Source: Alphaproteobacteria bacterium
GTDB lineage: Bacteria; Pseudomonadota; Alphaproteobacteria; DSM-16000; Inquilinaceae
Direction of reading: 5' to 3'
DNA length: 64,000 bases
Assembly: GCA_028281925.1 (NCBI GenBank)
Contig: JANQIX010000043.1
Location: 114,826 to 178,825, forward strand
Both the position numbers and the translations under genes were made by a program. The notes beneath the pieces were generated by a model, which was given only the letters and a program-made list of their open reading frames with translations, made no database searches and was not told the origin of the DNA. Below are positions 18,126-26,583 of the stretch, one piece after another (within the stretch, counting starts at the first letter, position 1; every line of letters starts with the position of its first letter).

Positions 18126-19145
18126 TCAGCTTGCCAGCACGCGCAGGTCCGGTGTTTCTTCGATGACGATCCCGATACCGCGGACGACCGCGAGTGCGGG
18201 AGTTTCGGCCAGCGCAATGGGCAATCCTGTCGCAGCGTAGAGCGCCTGGTCGAGGCCGGTCAACAAGGCGCCGCCGCCGGCAAGCACGAGGCCGGTATCG
18301 AACAGTTGGGTTGCCTGGTCGCGCCGCACGCGGGCCAGCGTCAGCAGCAGTGCATCCACCAGGGCCGCGATCGGCACCGAGAGGCAGGCCGCGATCTCTG
18401 CCTGACTGACCGTCACCTCACCGGGTTTCTGCTCCGCCACATCGAAGCCGCGTACCGTAGCGCTCTCGCCCGTCCCCTCGGTCGGAGGCACCGCGGAGCC
18501 AATGCTGCGCTTCAGCCGGTCGGCCGTTGCTTCGTCGATCAAGACGCTGTGGTTGCGCAGGATCTCAGCCACCAGCGCCTGGTTCAGGTGATCGCCACCG
18601 ATGCGCACCGTGGTCGATTCGACGATGGAGCCTTCCGCCAGCACCGCCACCTCGCTGACCCCGGCGCCGATCACGGCGATCAGCTGCGGCTCCGCTTCGC
18701 TGACCGGAAGGCCCGCACCGATCGCCGCGGCCAGCGGCTGTTCGAACAGATAGACGCGCCGCGCGCCCGCGGTGATGGCGACATCCTGCAGCGCCTCGCG
18801 CTCTACCGTCGTGCTGCCCGCAGGGGCCGCCACGACCAAAGTGGCTCCGCGCTTCGTGGGCCCGCTGAGCCCGGCCTGCTTCAGCGCAGCCTTGATCAGC
18901 GCCGCCGCGGCGACCACGTCGGCGACCGCGCCGTTCATCATCGACCGCACGGCCCGAATGCGCCCGGCCGTGTGGCCCAGCAGGCGTTGCGCCTCATCCC
19001 CCACGCAGTGGATCTTCGGGCGCCGGTCGGCAGTGAGCGCCACGACCGAGGGCTGGTCGATCACGATCCCTTCGCCGCGCACATGCAGGCGCGTGCGCGA
19101 CGATCCCGGATCCAAGCCTACCGCTTCGGAACGAAGAGCAATCAC
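18126..19145 (-). CDS. Divergent MreB-like actin homologue
   Basis: 339 residues, the length of MreB. Alignment by eye: GLDPGSSRTRLHVRGEG with IDQPSVVAL corresponds to phosphate-1 and the GIV..EPSVVA segment; YLFEQPLAAAIGAGLP to the connect-1 region; VRIGGDHLNQAL is conserved; LVLAGGGALLTGLDQAL is the adenosine motif. The phosphate-2 motif (normally DIGGGT) reads VIGAGVSEVA, so the key Asp is missing. It is probably a second, specialised MreB paralogue with altered ATP handling rather than the main rod-shape gene, as mreC/mreD are not adjacent. The start is a GTG at 19145 with a weak ribosome site. Confidence 0.8.
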   Translation of the reverse strand: MIALRSEAVGLDPGSSRTRLHVRGEGIVIDQPSVVALTADRRPKIHCVGDEAQRLLGHTAGRIRAVRSMMNGAVADVVAAAALIKAALKQAGLSGPTKRGATLVVAAPAGSTTVEREALQDVAITAGARRVYLFEQPLAAAIGAGLPVSEAEPQLIAVIGAGVSEVAVLAEGSIVESTTVRIGGDHLNQALVAEILRNHSVLIDEATADRLKRSIGSAVPPTEGTGESATVRGFDVAEQKPGEVTVSQAEIAACLSVPIAALVDALLLTLARVRRDQATQLFDTGLVLAGGGALLTGLDQALYAATGLPIALAETPALAVVRGIGIVIEETPDLRVLAS

Positions 19146-19306
19146 CAGTCCAGATGCCAGTGCCGGGCAGACCGTTCCCCAAATGCGCCCCCGGCAGTGG
19201 CCGCAAGACTAGGCGAGCCGGCGTGCCACCTCAACCTAAGCGTACAGATTGGCACCGGCGTGACGCCGTGCCAAACTCAACCCACCAGAGACAAATGGGG
19301 ACGGAG

Positions 19307-20428
19307 ATGACGCCCGGCCGTCGGTTGCGCGCGCTGATCGGCTTTTGCTGGCTGCCATGGCTTGCCGCCTGCGGCGATGTTGGCGGCGGCGGCCTGCTGG
19401 GCCCGGGCCGGTCGGCCGAGGCCATCGTGGCCGACCGGGTGCTGCTGGAAGCGGCGGACGGGGGCCGACTCGACCAGGCGGCTTTTGCGCTCGACCTGGG
19501 GGCGGATGTCGATGCGATCGACCGGACAGATCAGCGGACACCGCTGATGGGCGCTGCCAATGGCGGCTGGACCGAGATCGTGGAGCTGCTGCTGTCCTTG
19601 GGCGCCGATGTCGACCGCCAAAGCATCGAGGGCTGGACGGCGCTGATGTATGCGACGAATGCCGGCCACGCCGATGTTGCGCGCCAGCTGCTCGCCGCCG
19701 GCGCCGACCCGGAGGTCGAAGACCCCGCCTTCGGCTATACGCCGCTGATGGTGGCAGCCCTGATGGGCGATGCCGACATGATTGCGGCCCTGGCCGATGG
19801 CGGAGCGGAGATCGACCGGCGTTCCCGCAACGAGGGGGACACGCCCCTGATCCTGGCGGCCGCTGGCGGCGGGCGGACGGCCCCCCTGGCGGTGGCCGAG
19901 TTGCTGGTGCGAGGTGCCGCGCTGGAGGCCGTCAACAATGGCGGGCTCACCGCCCTCCTGGCGGCCACGCTGGTGGGCAGCCGCCCGGCCATGCAGGTGC
20001 TGCTGGACGAAGGGGCCGACCCGGAAGCGCGGTCCGACCAGGGGTATACGCCGCTGGGGCTGGCCAGCCTTCGGGGCGACCCGGCCATGGTGCGCACGCT
20101 GTTGTCGGCGGATGCGGATCCCAACACCCCAGCCGGGGAAGGCCTGGCACCGCTCTTGGTGGCCGCGGCCAACGGCCACGTGGATGCGGCAGCCCTGCTG
20201 ATCACGTCGGGCGCCGAGGTCGACGCCACCGATCCGCATCGGGGCCGCACGGCCCTGATCCTGGCGGCGGACCGCGGCGATGCGGCCATGGTCGACATGC
20301 TGCTGGACCTGGGCGCCGACGCCACGCTGGCCGATGCCGACGGCCTGACCGCGCGCGCCATCGCCGAACGGCAGGGGCACAGCATCGTGGTCGATCTGCT
20401 GAGCGTCTTTGGGTCGGCGAGCCTGTAG
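19307..20428 (+). CDS. Ankyrin-repeat lipoprotein
   Basis: 373 residues from the ATG at 19307 (GGGGACGGAG upstream). The N-terminus has a lipoprotein signal with lipobox WLAAC. From residue ~45 it consists of nine or ten ankyrin repeats of ~33 residues with the usual G-TPLM-AA--G--DMV--LL--GAD pattern (for example GYTPLMVAALMGDADMIAAL, GLTALLAATL, GYTPLGLASLRGD). It probably mediates protein-protein contacts in the periplasm, membrane-anchored. It is divergent from the MreB-like gene. Confidence 0.88.
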   Translation: MTPGRRLRALIGFCWLPWLAACGDVGGGGLLGPGRSAEAIVADRVLLEAADGGRLDQAAFALDLGADVDAIDRTDQRTPLMGAANGGWTEIVELLLSLGADVDRQSIEGWTALMYATNAGHADVARQLLAAGADPEVEDPAFGYTPLMVAALMGDADMIAALADGGAEIDRRSRNEGDTPLILAAAGGGRTAPLAVAELLVRGAALEAVNNGGLTALLAATLVGSRPAMQVLLDEGADPEARSDQGYTPLGLASLRGDPAMVRTLLSADADPNTPAGEGLAPLLVAAANGHVDAAALLITSGAEVDATDPHRGRTALILAADRGDAAMVDMLLDLGADATLADADGLTARAIAERQGHSIVVDLLSVFGSASL

Positions 20429-20541
20429 ACAGATCCCACAGCCAGATCATCGCCGCGCAGAGCGCGCTTCGGCGCTACACACCCTTCACGCCGTAACAGG
20501 GTCGCTGTGCCCCGACCATCTGCAAGACGGCTATGGACGCA

Positions 20542-20787
20542 TCAGATCCGGTTGTGCGTGCCGTCGCAGATCGGTGACTTGCCGGTGCGTTTGCAGCAGC
20601 AGAAGTAATAGGTACGGCTGCGCGTGGCGACGAATTCCTGTGGGGAGAAGCCGGTGCCGGCATGCGACCCGTCGCAGAAGGGCTGAGATTTGCTGCGCCC
20701 GCAGGCGCACCACCACACGCTCTCGCCTTCCTTCAGTTCAACGGCCATTGGCGCGGTGGCCGCCACCACCGGTTCGGCATCACTCAT
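20542..20787 (-). CDS. Protein with two CDGSH iron-sulfur motifs
   Basis: 81 residues from the ATG at 20787 (AGGGAG upstream; the frame extends to 20826 but without a better site). Two CDGSH-type [2Fe-2S] motifs: CACGRSKSQPFCDGSH and CCCKRTGKSPICDGTH, each C-x-C-x...C-x3-H. This is the soluble double-motif type related to MiNT/CISD3. Redox or Fe-S transfer roles are known for the family; the partner is unknown here. It converges with the ankyrin gene. Confidence 0.88.
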   Translation of the reverse strand: MSDAEPVVAATAPMAVELKEGESVWWCACGRSKSQPFCDGSHAGTGFSPQEFVATRSRTYYFCCCKRTGKSPICDGTHNRI

Positions 20788-20982
20788 GGTCCGGTTCGCT
20801 CCCTGTCCGGTTTCGCCCATTCGCAAAGCAGCTTAGCGACCGCCGACGCGCCTGACGACCGGCGAATGGTCTCTGCGCATGCCCCCCGAATGACCCGTGT
20901 CTTTGACCTGAGTCACAGCCCGGACAACTTGCAGCGTCCTAAGCTGGCCGGTGGTCCGACTAAAAACGGGAGTGACGCACCA

Positions 20983-21231
20983 ATGATATACGAAGAGCAC
21001 GACCTGCTGCATGAGCTTCCCGAACATGCCGAACGGATCCGCCATCTGCAGGCCAGTGACGACACCTTCCGCAGGGAGCTTGAGGCGTACGATACGCTTG
21101 ATCGCGACATCCAGGAGACCGAACTGAACGGGACGCCAGTGGACGATTTCCATTTCGAAGCGCTGAAGAAACAGCGCCTGGCGCTTAAAGACAGCCTGTT
21201 CGGCCGAATCCGTACGGCCGACGGCGCCTGA
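20983..21231 (+). CDS. YdcH-like (DUF465) small protein
   Basis: 82 residues, starting at the ATG at 20983 after GGGAG. HDLLHELPEHAERIRHLQAS, FRRELEAYDTLDRDI and ALKKQRLALKDSLFGRI match the short coiled-coil DUF465/YdcH family common in proteobacteria. Function of the family is not established. Confidence 0.88.
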   Translation: MIYEEHDLLHELPEHAERIRHLQASDDTFRRELEAYDTLDRDIQETELNGTPVDDFHFEALKKQRLALKDSLFGRIRTADGA

Positions 21232-21454
21232 CACAGGCAGCATAGGGGGCGCGGCCGGCCGATTTCCGCCGGCCCTGCGACGCTTCGGTTCGCAGAGCCC
21301 TATTGCCACGCTGGCGGAACAGGCGGCCCAGTGCCGCCGACCGCCGAATGTGAGCGCCCGCGACAGCGGGCGACCGGAATTGGCGGTGTGGGGTTGTTGA
21401 TCCCGGCACACGCGCGGCATGCTCATGCTGGCCGCGGTCTCGTGATGGATCGCC

Positions 21455-23104
21455 TCAGTCCACCGGCTCGCCCAGGCCCAGGGATTGCCAGAGCAACTCG
21501 GGCTCGGACAGCGGCCCCTCAACGCGCAGGAACGCAAGCCCCTCGGGCCCGGCGACGGTGAACAGCTCTCCGGCCACCCGCATGTCCGGCAGGTCGATCC
21601 GACCCAGCCCTTCGAACGAGAGGGCTCCCGCCTCAAGACGAACGCTGTGCAGATCGATAACGCCCTGCTCAGCGTGTACCTCTGCCACCAGCCGGTCGAA
21701 CGCGGTGTTGAACTGCCGTCCGCTGGCGCCGGTGGACATGTCCAGGCCTTCGATCAGTCCATCGACCAGTTCGATCTCACCTTGCCCGGACAGCCGGTCC
21801 ACGGCCTCGGCGATCGTTGCGGCCCTGGCGGTGAGAACCACCCGCCCAGTCAGCGTGCCGGAGACGCCGACCCACGGCGCCAGATCCTGCCATACAGGCG
21901 CAAGCGCAACGGTGTCGGCCTGCATGTCGACCACGACCGCTGGTGTCTGACGGCCCGCATCGAATGCGGCCGACAGCGCGACTTCGCCGCCGGCCAACGC
22001 GACGGGCGCAACGGAAAGGTTGACCTGACTGCCGGTCCGCAGCAGTGCCGCTTCAATCCCGGTCACGGTCAGGTCACCTGAAGACAGAGCGCCGACCTCG
22101 ATCTGCAGATCAGCATCGACGCTTCCGAGAAGGCCGGCCTCCAGCGGATCCGTCGGCGAGAGATCGGCGAAGAGCGTGCCGATCTGATCGCCGGTCAGGC
22201 CGTCGATCGCCACGCGTCCCTCAAGCCGCGGCCGGGGGCCGGCCAGAGAGGCGGTGAGCGTCGCCGAGCCGGTCAGGGCGTCCGCCCCGAACCGGTGGGC
22301 CGACAGCTCTAGATGCCCCTCCGTCAGCCGAATGCTGCCGGCCAGAGTTGCGCGGCCGGGCGAGAGCTTCTCCGGCAGCGGCGCCAACGCAAACGCTTCG
22401 GAAAACCGTAGCCATGACGGCGTTACGATGTCCACCGAGCCGGCAATGGCATCAGGCCCGACCGACCCGTCGAAGCTGCCCTGCACCAGGTCGGCGGCAA
22501 TCGACAGCGCCAAAGGCATACCCGCACCACTCACAAGCTGGCCGCTTCTGTTCACGACCAAGCTGAAGGTCAACGGTGCGTCCCCGGCCACCCCCTCACC
22601 GGCAAGCGTGTATCCTCCATCTTCGGACGCACCTCCCTCCAGCAAGATGTCGGACAACACGCCGATCTGCCCATCCGCCCCGAAGATCCGCAGCTGACCG
22701 TCGACTACGGTCAAGGGTGGGCTGTCCTCGTCGAGATCCACCAGGGCGGCGAGGCCCGAAGCATCGTCGGTGGTCGCACTGACCCTGGGGCGCCGCAGCA
22801 CCAACTGCCGCGCCGGCATCCCGTCAGTCAGCCATCTGAGCGGTGCCAGTTCAGCCGTCACCTCAGCCACCGCCATCTCCGGCCCCTCGCCTGCCAGCCC
22901 GACGCTGGAGACGGTCAAGGTCGGCCGCGGCCAGATCTCCAGCTTTGCCTCGCCGGTCACGATCACAGGGCGGCCCAGCGCGCGTTCGGCTTCGGCAACG
23001 AAGCGGGCACGCAAGGCGTCTTCCGGCAGCATTCGAACGGCCAGGAACGCCGTCAGGGCCACCAGCAGCAACAGCCCGAAGACGACCAAAAGGGCCCGAC
23101 GCAT
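21455..23104 (-). CDS. AsmA-family protein
   Basis: 549 residues with an N-terminal membrane anchor (ALLVVFGLLLLVALTAFLAVRML). The AsmA-type opening EAERALGRPVIVTGEAKLEI and RPTLTVSSVGLAGEG follows. The rest is beta-rich and repetitive, as in AsmA/TamB-like proteins, and ends in the AsmA C-terminal region (LIEGLDMSTGASGRQFNTAF, LDMPDMRVAGELF-like). Members sit in the inner membrane facing the periplasm and take part in lipid transport or outer-membrane homeostasis. It is divergent from moaA. Confidence 0.88.
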   Translation of the reverse strand: MRRALLVVFGLLLLVALTAFLAVRMLPEDALRARFVAEAERALGRPVIVTGEAKLEIWPRPTLTVSSVGLAGEGPEMAVAEVTAELAPLRWLTDGMPARQLVLRRPRVSATTDDASGLAALVDLDEDSPPLTVVDGQLRIFGADGQIGVLSDILLEGGASEDGGYTLAGEGVAGDAPLTFSLVVNRSGQLVSGAGMPLALSIAADLVQGSFDGSVGPDAIAGSVDIVTPSWLRFSEAFALAPLPEKLSPGRATLAGSIRLTEGHLELSAHRFGADALTGSATLTASLAGPRPRLEGRVAIDGLTGDQIGTLFADLSPTDPLEAGLLGSVDADLQIEVGALSSGDLTVTGIEAALLRTGSQVNLSVAPVALAGGEVALSAAFDAGRQTPAVVVDMQADTVALAPVWQDLAPWVGVSGTLTGRVVLTARAATIAEAVDRLSGQGEIELVDGLIEGLDMSTGASGRQFNTAFDRLVAEVHAEQGVIDLHSVRLEAGALSFEGLGRIDLPDMRVAGELFTVAGPEGLAFLRVEGPLSEPELLWQSLGLGEPVD

Positions 23105-23280
23105 GGGCCTGGCTACACCGCGTCCTGGCGGGATCTGCCACCCGCCCGGCTGTTCGTCGCGACCATCTTGAGCAGATTCCTCTCCGCTACCCGGCGCCAG
23201 ACCCCCTATATACTGTTTAACCCCGCCGATCGAAGGGGGGCGTGGAGAGATAAGCGCGGGCGTTCGGGAAGGTTTTGTCC

Positions 23281-24318
23281 ATGGATATGATGTCTCGCGG
23301 CGGCAACGGGTCGGGTCAAGCGCCGATGATAGACCCGTATGGCCGCCCCATCCGGTACCTCAGAGTTTCGGTCACCGATCGCTGCGATTTGCGCTGTGTC
23401 TATTGCATGGCAGAGACGATGACGTTCCTGCCCAAGGCCGATCTCTTGAACCTGGAGGAGCTGGATCGGGTATGCAGCGCCTTCGTGCGCCTAGGCGTGC
23501 GAAAGCTGCGCATCACCGGCGGCGAGCCCCTGGTCCGCCGTAACATCATGTGGCTGTTTCAGCGCCTGGGCCGCCATCTGGAAAGTGGGGCGCTGGACGA
23601 GCTGACGGTGACGACCAACGCCACCCAGTTGGCCAAACACGCATCTGCGCTTTGGGACTGCGGGGTGCGCCGGGTGAACGTCTCGTTGGACACACTGGAT
23701 CCGGACAAGTTCGCCGAGATCACCCGCTGGGGCAAGCTGGACACGGTGCTGAAGGGGCTGGACGCGGCCACACAGGCCGGCCTCGCCATCAAGATCAATG
23801 CAGTCGCCCTGAAGGGCGTCAACGACGATGAGACGGACCGGATGATCGCCTGGTGCGGGGAACGGGGCTATGACCTGACCTTCATCGAGGTCATGCCCAT
23901 GGGCGAGATCGGCGGTGATAACCGGCTGTCCCAGTATCTGCCGCTGTCTGTGCTGCGCGGCCGCATCCAGCAGAATTGGACGCTGACCGACATCGACTAC
24001 ACCTCAGGCGGCCCGGCGCGATACGCCCGGATCGAAGAGACGGGCCGCAAGCTCGGCTTCATCACGCCGCTGACCCACAATTTCTGCGAAAGCTGCAACC
24101 GCGTGCGCCTGACCTGCACCGGCCAGCTCTACATGTGCCTAGGCCAGGACGATCATGCCGATCTTCGCGCCCCGGTGCGCGCGGCCGACGACGACGGCCC
24201 CCTGATCGACGCCATCGAAGAGGCGATCGGCCGCAAACCCAAAGGCCACGATTTCGTCATCGACCGCCGCCGCCGCGCCCCGGCCGTGGCGCGGCATATG
24301 AGCGTGACGGGGGGATAG
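23281..24318 (+). CDS. moaA: GTP 3',8-cyclase
   Basis: Radical-SAM enzyme for the first step of molybdenum cofactor biosynthesis. The N-terminal cluster motif CDLRCVYC (in [18 protein letters not shown]) and the C-terminal cluster cysteines in [16 protein letters not shown] are both present, with THNFC.SCNR as the MoaA signature. [13 protein letters not shown] and the ending in a basic tail without a strict GG are seen (MSVTGG ends in GG). I chose the ATG at 23281 after GGGAAGG; a TTG two codons upstream is possible. The product is about 345 residues. No other moa gene is adjacent. Confidence 0.96.
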   Translation: MDMMSRGGNGSGQAPMIDPYGRPIRYLRVSVTDRCDLRCVYCMAETMTFLPKADLLNLEELDRVCSAFVRLGVRKLRITGGEPLVRRNIMWLFQRLGRHLESGALDELTVTTNATQLAKHASALWDCGVRRVNVSLDTLDPDKFAEITRWGKLDTVLKGLDAATQAGLAIKINAVALKGVNDDETDRMIAWCGERGYDLTFIEVMPMGEIGGDNRLSQYLPLSVLRGRIQQNWTLTDIDYTSGGPARYARIEETGRKLGFITPLTHNFCESCNRVRLTCTGQLYMCLGQDDHADLRAPVRAADDDGPLIDAIEEAIGRKPKGHDFVIDRRRRAPAVARHMSVTGG

Positions 24319-24420
24319 GGTTGGTCGAAGGGCGCCCCCGCGGGTGTTCGAGCTTCTTCAATCAGCTTGCCGGCGCAATGCGTCAGGCCGAGCGTGTGCC
24401 GCGAACGCGATTGCAACGTC

Positions 24421-26289
24421 TCAATGTCCGGCCTTTCGAGTGGGTCGATCTGTAGCGCTTGCGCCGACCAACCGCTCCCGGGGCCAGTGAATGGTAGCCG
24501 TAGTGCCATTTCCGGCAGTGCTCTCGAGTGTCAGCCGAGCGCCATGTCGTCCGAGGATGGCAGACACGATGGACAGGCCGAGCCCCGAACCCGGCTGGCC
24601 GCGGACGTAAGAGTCCTCACCCCTTTTGAACGGCTGCATGATTGAGGAAATCTGGTCGGCCGGGATGCCAATGCCGTTGTCGGCCACGCGGATCCGCACG
24701 TCGCCCGATGGATCCGGCTCTGAGACCACGGACACGCTGCCGTCCGGTGACCGTGTGAACTTGATGGCATTGGTGAGCAGGTTGATAAGCACCTGCGTGA
24801 ACTGACGCGCGTCGCCGTATAGCCTTGTCGGTCCGTCGTTATGGACGGCAGTTACCCTTATACCCTTCGCCAATGCTTGTACGCGAACCAGGTTGATTGC
24901 GTCATCGATGGCGCGGTCCATCAAGAACTCGCCCTCGCTTTGCTCAACAGACCCGGCCTCTATGGACGATACATCCATGACGCCTTGGATCAGGCCGCTC
25001 AGATGTTGAGCGCCGGAATGGATGTGCAGGATGTATTCACGTTGCCTCTCTTCGGAGATCTCGCCGAATTCGCCATTCGCCAACGCGTCTGAAAATCCCA
25101 CGATCGCATTCAAAGGGGTACGCAGCTCGTGGCTTACATTGGCGAGGAACTCCGTCTTGGCCATGTTGTCGTGCTCGGCGCGAAGCTGCGCCTGGATGAC
25201 CTGTTCCGCGGCGTGGCCCATCCGCGCCAGCATGCCGTTCAACGACGCTGACAGCGTCCGCATCTCCATTGGCGCATACCACGCTGGCGACGGCAGTCGC
25301 AGCGAGGGCTGCGCGCTGTCGACGGACCGGACAAATGCCGACAACTGGCGGATCGGCTGAGCGAGCAGCCCGGAGACGACCCAGGCCACAACCAGCGCAA
25401 TGGCAATCCCCGAAACCAGAACGCTAAGCCCGGAGCCGCGGATCGAGCCGATCTCGCGGTCCAGCTCTGCAATGGGTTGGGGTACCATGACCCCCCAGCC
25501 GCTAAGCGGTGCGCCCGTGAAGCCGGCGATCATCTCTTCCTGAAGCGCCGGCGAATGGAATGTCGCTACGCCCGTATCGCCTTCGATCATCCGTTGCACA
25601 ATCGCCAAGGCAGACAGATCCCGCCGTTCCTGCATCCATTCCTGATTGGGATGGGCGAGGACCCTGCCACTCTGGTCAAAGATGGCCGCATGGCCCTGTT
25701 GGCCGAAACTTATCTCTTCGGCCAAATCTGCGAAATACGTGGTCTGCAGCGCGCCAATGGTCAGAAGATCTCCAGCCTGCTGAACGATGTAAATGAGAGG
25801 GTCACCTGTGGGCCCCTGCATGACACTACTGAATTGAGTTTCGCCGTCTGCCGCCATTTCACGGAAAATCGCCAGCCGGCCCTCCGGCACAACCTCAGGG
25901 CAACTCAGGCCATTGTGAATGAAGCTTGCCAATACACGTCCGCCTTCCGGCTCTGCGAGGCAGACATGGCGGAAGTGCATATTGATGAGCAGCGGCTCAA
26001 CATCGATGAGCGACCTGCCGGCCTCGATATTGGCACTCAACAGCTCGAAAACCGTTTGCACGTCGGCATGATACCGGTCGAGAGCGGCCCCCAGATTTCG
26101 GGCGATCAGCAGGTGGGCACGCGCGACATAACCTAGGTCTTCGTCGATCGCTCTGGAAAATGGCCAGAACCAAAACACAACCAACGGGATAATTGTGACA
26201 AGCGTCAACGCCCCGAAGATAAGGCTTCTTACGGTAAGGACGCTCTGGGATGAGTGCGGTGTCAAATCGCGCTCCACCCATTTCCCCAT
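24421..26289 (-). CDS. Membrane sensor histidine kinase (Cache-HAMP-HisKA-HATPase)
   Basis: About 622 residues. Order: transmembrane helix (SLIFGALTLVTIIPLVVFWFWPF), periplasmic double-Cache-like sensor (~230 residues), second helix (GLSVLVSGIAIALVVAWVVSGL), HAMP linker, dimerisation domain with FLANVSHELRTPLNAIVGF (His acceptor), then HATPase with N-box VLINLLTNAIKF, G1 RIRVADNGIGIP, F-box QPFKRGEDSY and G2 GSGLGLSIV. There is no receiver domain, and no response regulator lies beside it, so it is an orphan in this window. The frame continues to a GTG at 26319; neither start has a strong ribosome site. Confidence 0.9.
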   Translation of the reverse strand: MGKWVERDLTPHSSQSVLTVRSLIFGALTLVTIIPLVVFWFWPFSRAIDEDLGYVARAHLLIARNLGAALDRYHADVQTVFELLSANIEAGRSLIDVEPLLINMHFRHVCLAEPEGGRVLASFIHNGLSCPEVVPEGRLAIFREMAADGETQFSSVMQGPTGDPLIYIVQQAGDLLTIGALQTTYFADLAEEISFGQQGHAAIFDQSGRVLAHPNQEWMQERRDLSALAIVQRMIEGDTGVATFHSPALQEEMIAGFTGAPLSGWGVMVPQPIAELDREIGSIRGSGLSVLVSGIAIALVVAWVVSGLLAQPIRQLSAFVRSVDSAQPSLRLPSPAWYAPMEMRTLSASLNGMLARMGHAAEQVIQAQLRAEHDNMAKTEFLANVSHELRTPLNAIVGFSDALANGEFGEISEERQREYILHIHSGAQHLSGLIQGVMDVSSIEAGSVEQSEGEFLMDRAIDDAINLVRVQALAKGIRVTAVHNDGPTRLYGDARQFTQVLINLLTNAIKFTRSPDGSVSVVSEPDPSGDVRIRVADNGIGIPADQISSIMQPFKRGEDSYVRGQPGSGLGLSIVSAILGRHGARLTLESTAGNGTTATIHWPRERLVGASATDRPTRKAGH

Positions 26290-26412
26290 AAACGCGGCAT
26301 AGAACGGTGACCGTCCCACCGAAGCAGTTGTGGATCAATCAGGCCAACACCCTATCACTGATTCAAACGGGCCGATCTATCCATTCGACGCAGGCTCACA
26401 GTGCCCCGTCAG

Positions 26413-26583
26413 TTACTCGCCGGAGGCCAGCGATCCGGTACCCCAAGTGCGACCGGATTGCATGCGGTACCGGGCACGGATGGCGGAGTCGGCCGGCCCA
26501 TCGATGCGCCAGTCCAGGACATCACCATTCTGGGCGGTCGTGACGAGATTACATTCGGGCCAGAAAACCAGCCGAAGGGTCAC
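26413..26583 (-). CDS. Possible small protein overlapping the prfC stop
   Basis: A 56-codon frame that opens with a GTG overlapping the prfC stop as GTGA. The translation begins MTLRLVFWPECNLVTTAQ and continues NGDVLDWRIDGPADSA, which looks protein-like (mixed hydrophobic and charged, two Trp). It is not simply a shadow, because it extends 167 bases beyond prfC into otherwise empty sequence. No family recognised. Translation would depend on coupling to prfC. Confidence 0.35.
   Translation of the reverse strand: MTLRLVFWPECNLVTTAQNGDVLDWRIDGPADSAIRARYRMQSGRTWGTGSLASGE

Noticed and set aside
23104..23275. A possible molybdenum-cofactor riboswitch upstream of moaA
   Set aside because: Only about 170 bases and I could not fold the expected conserved helices by eye.
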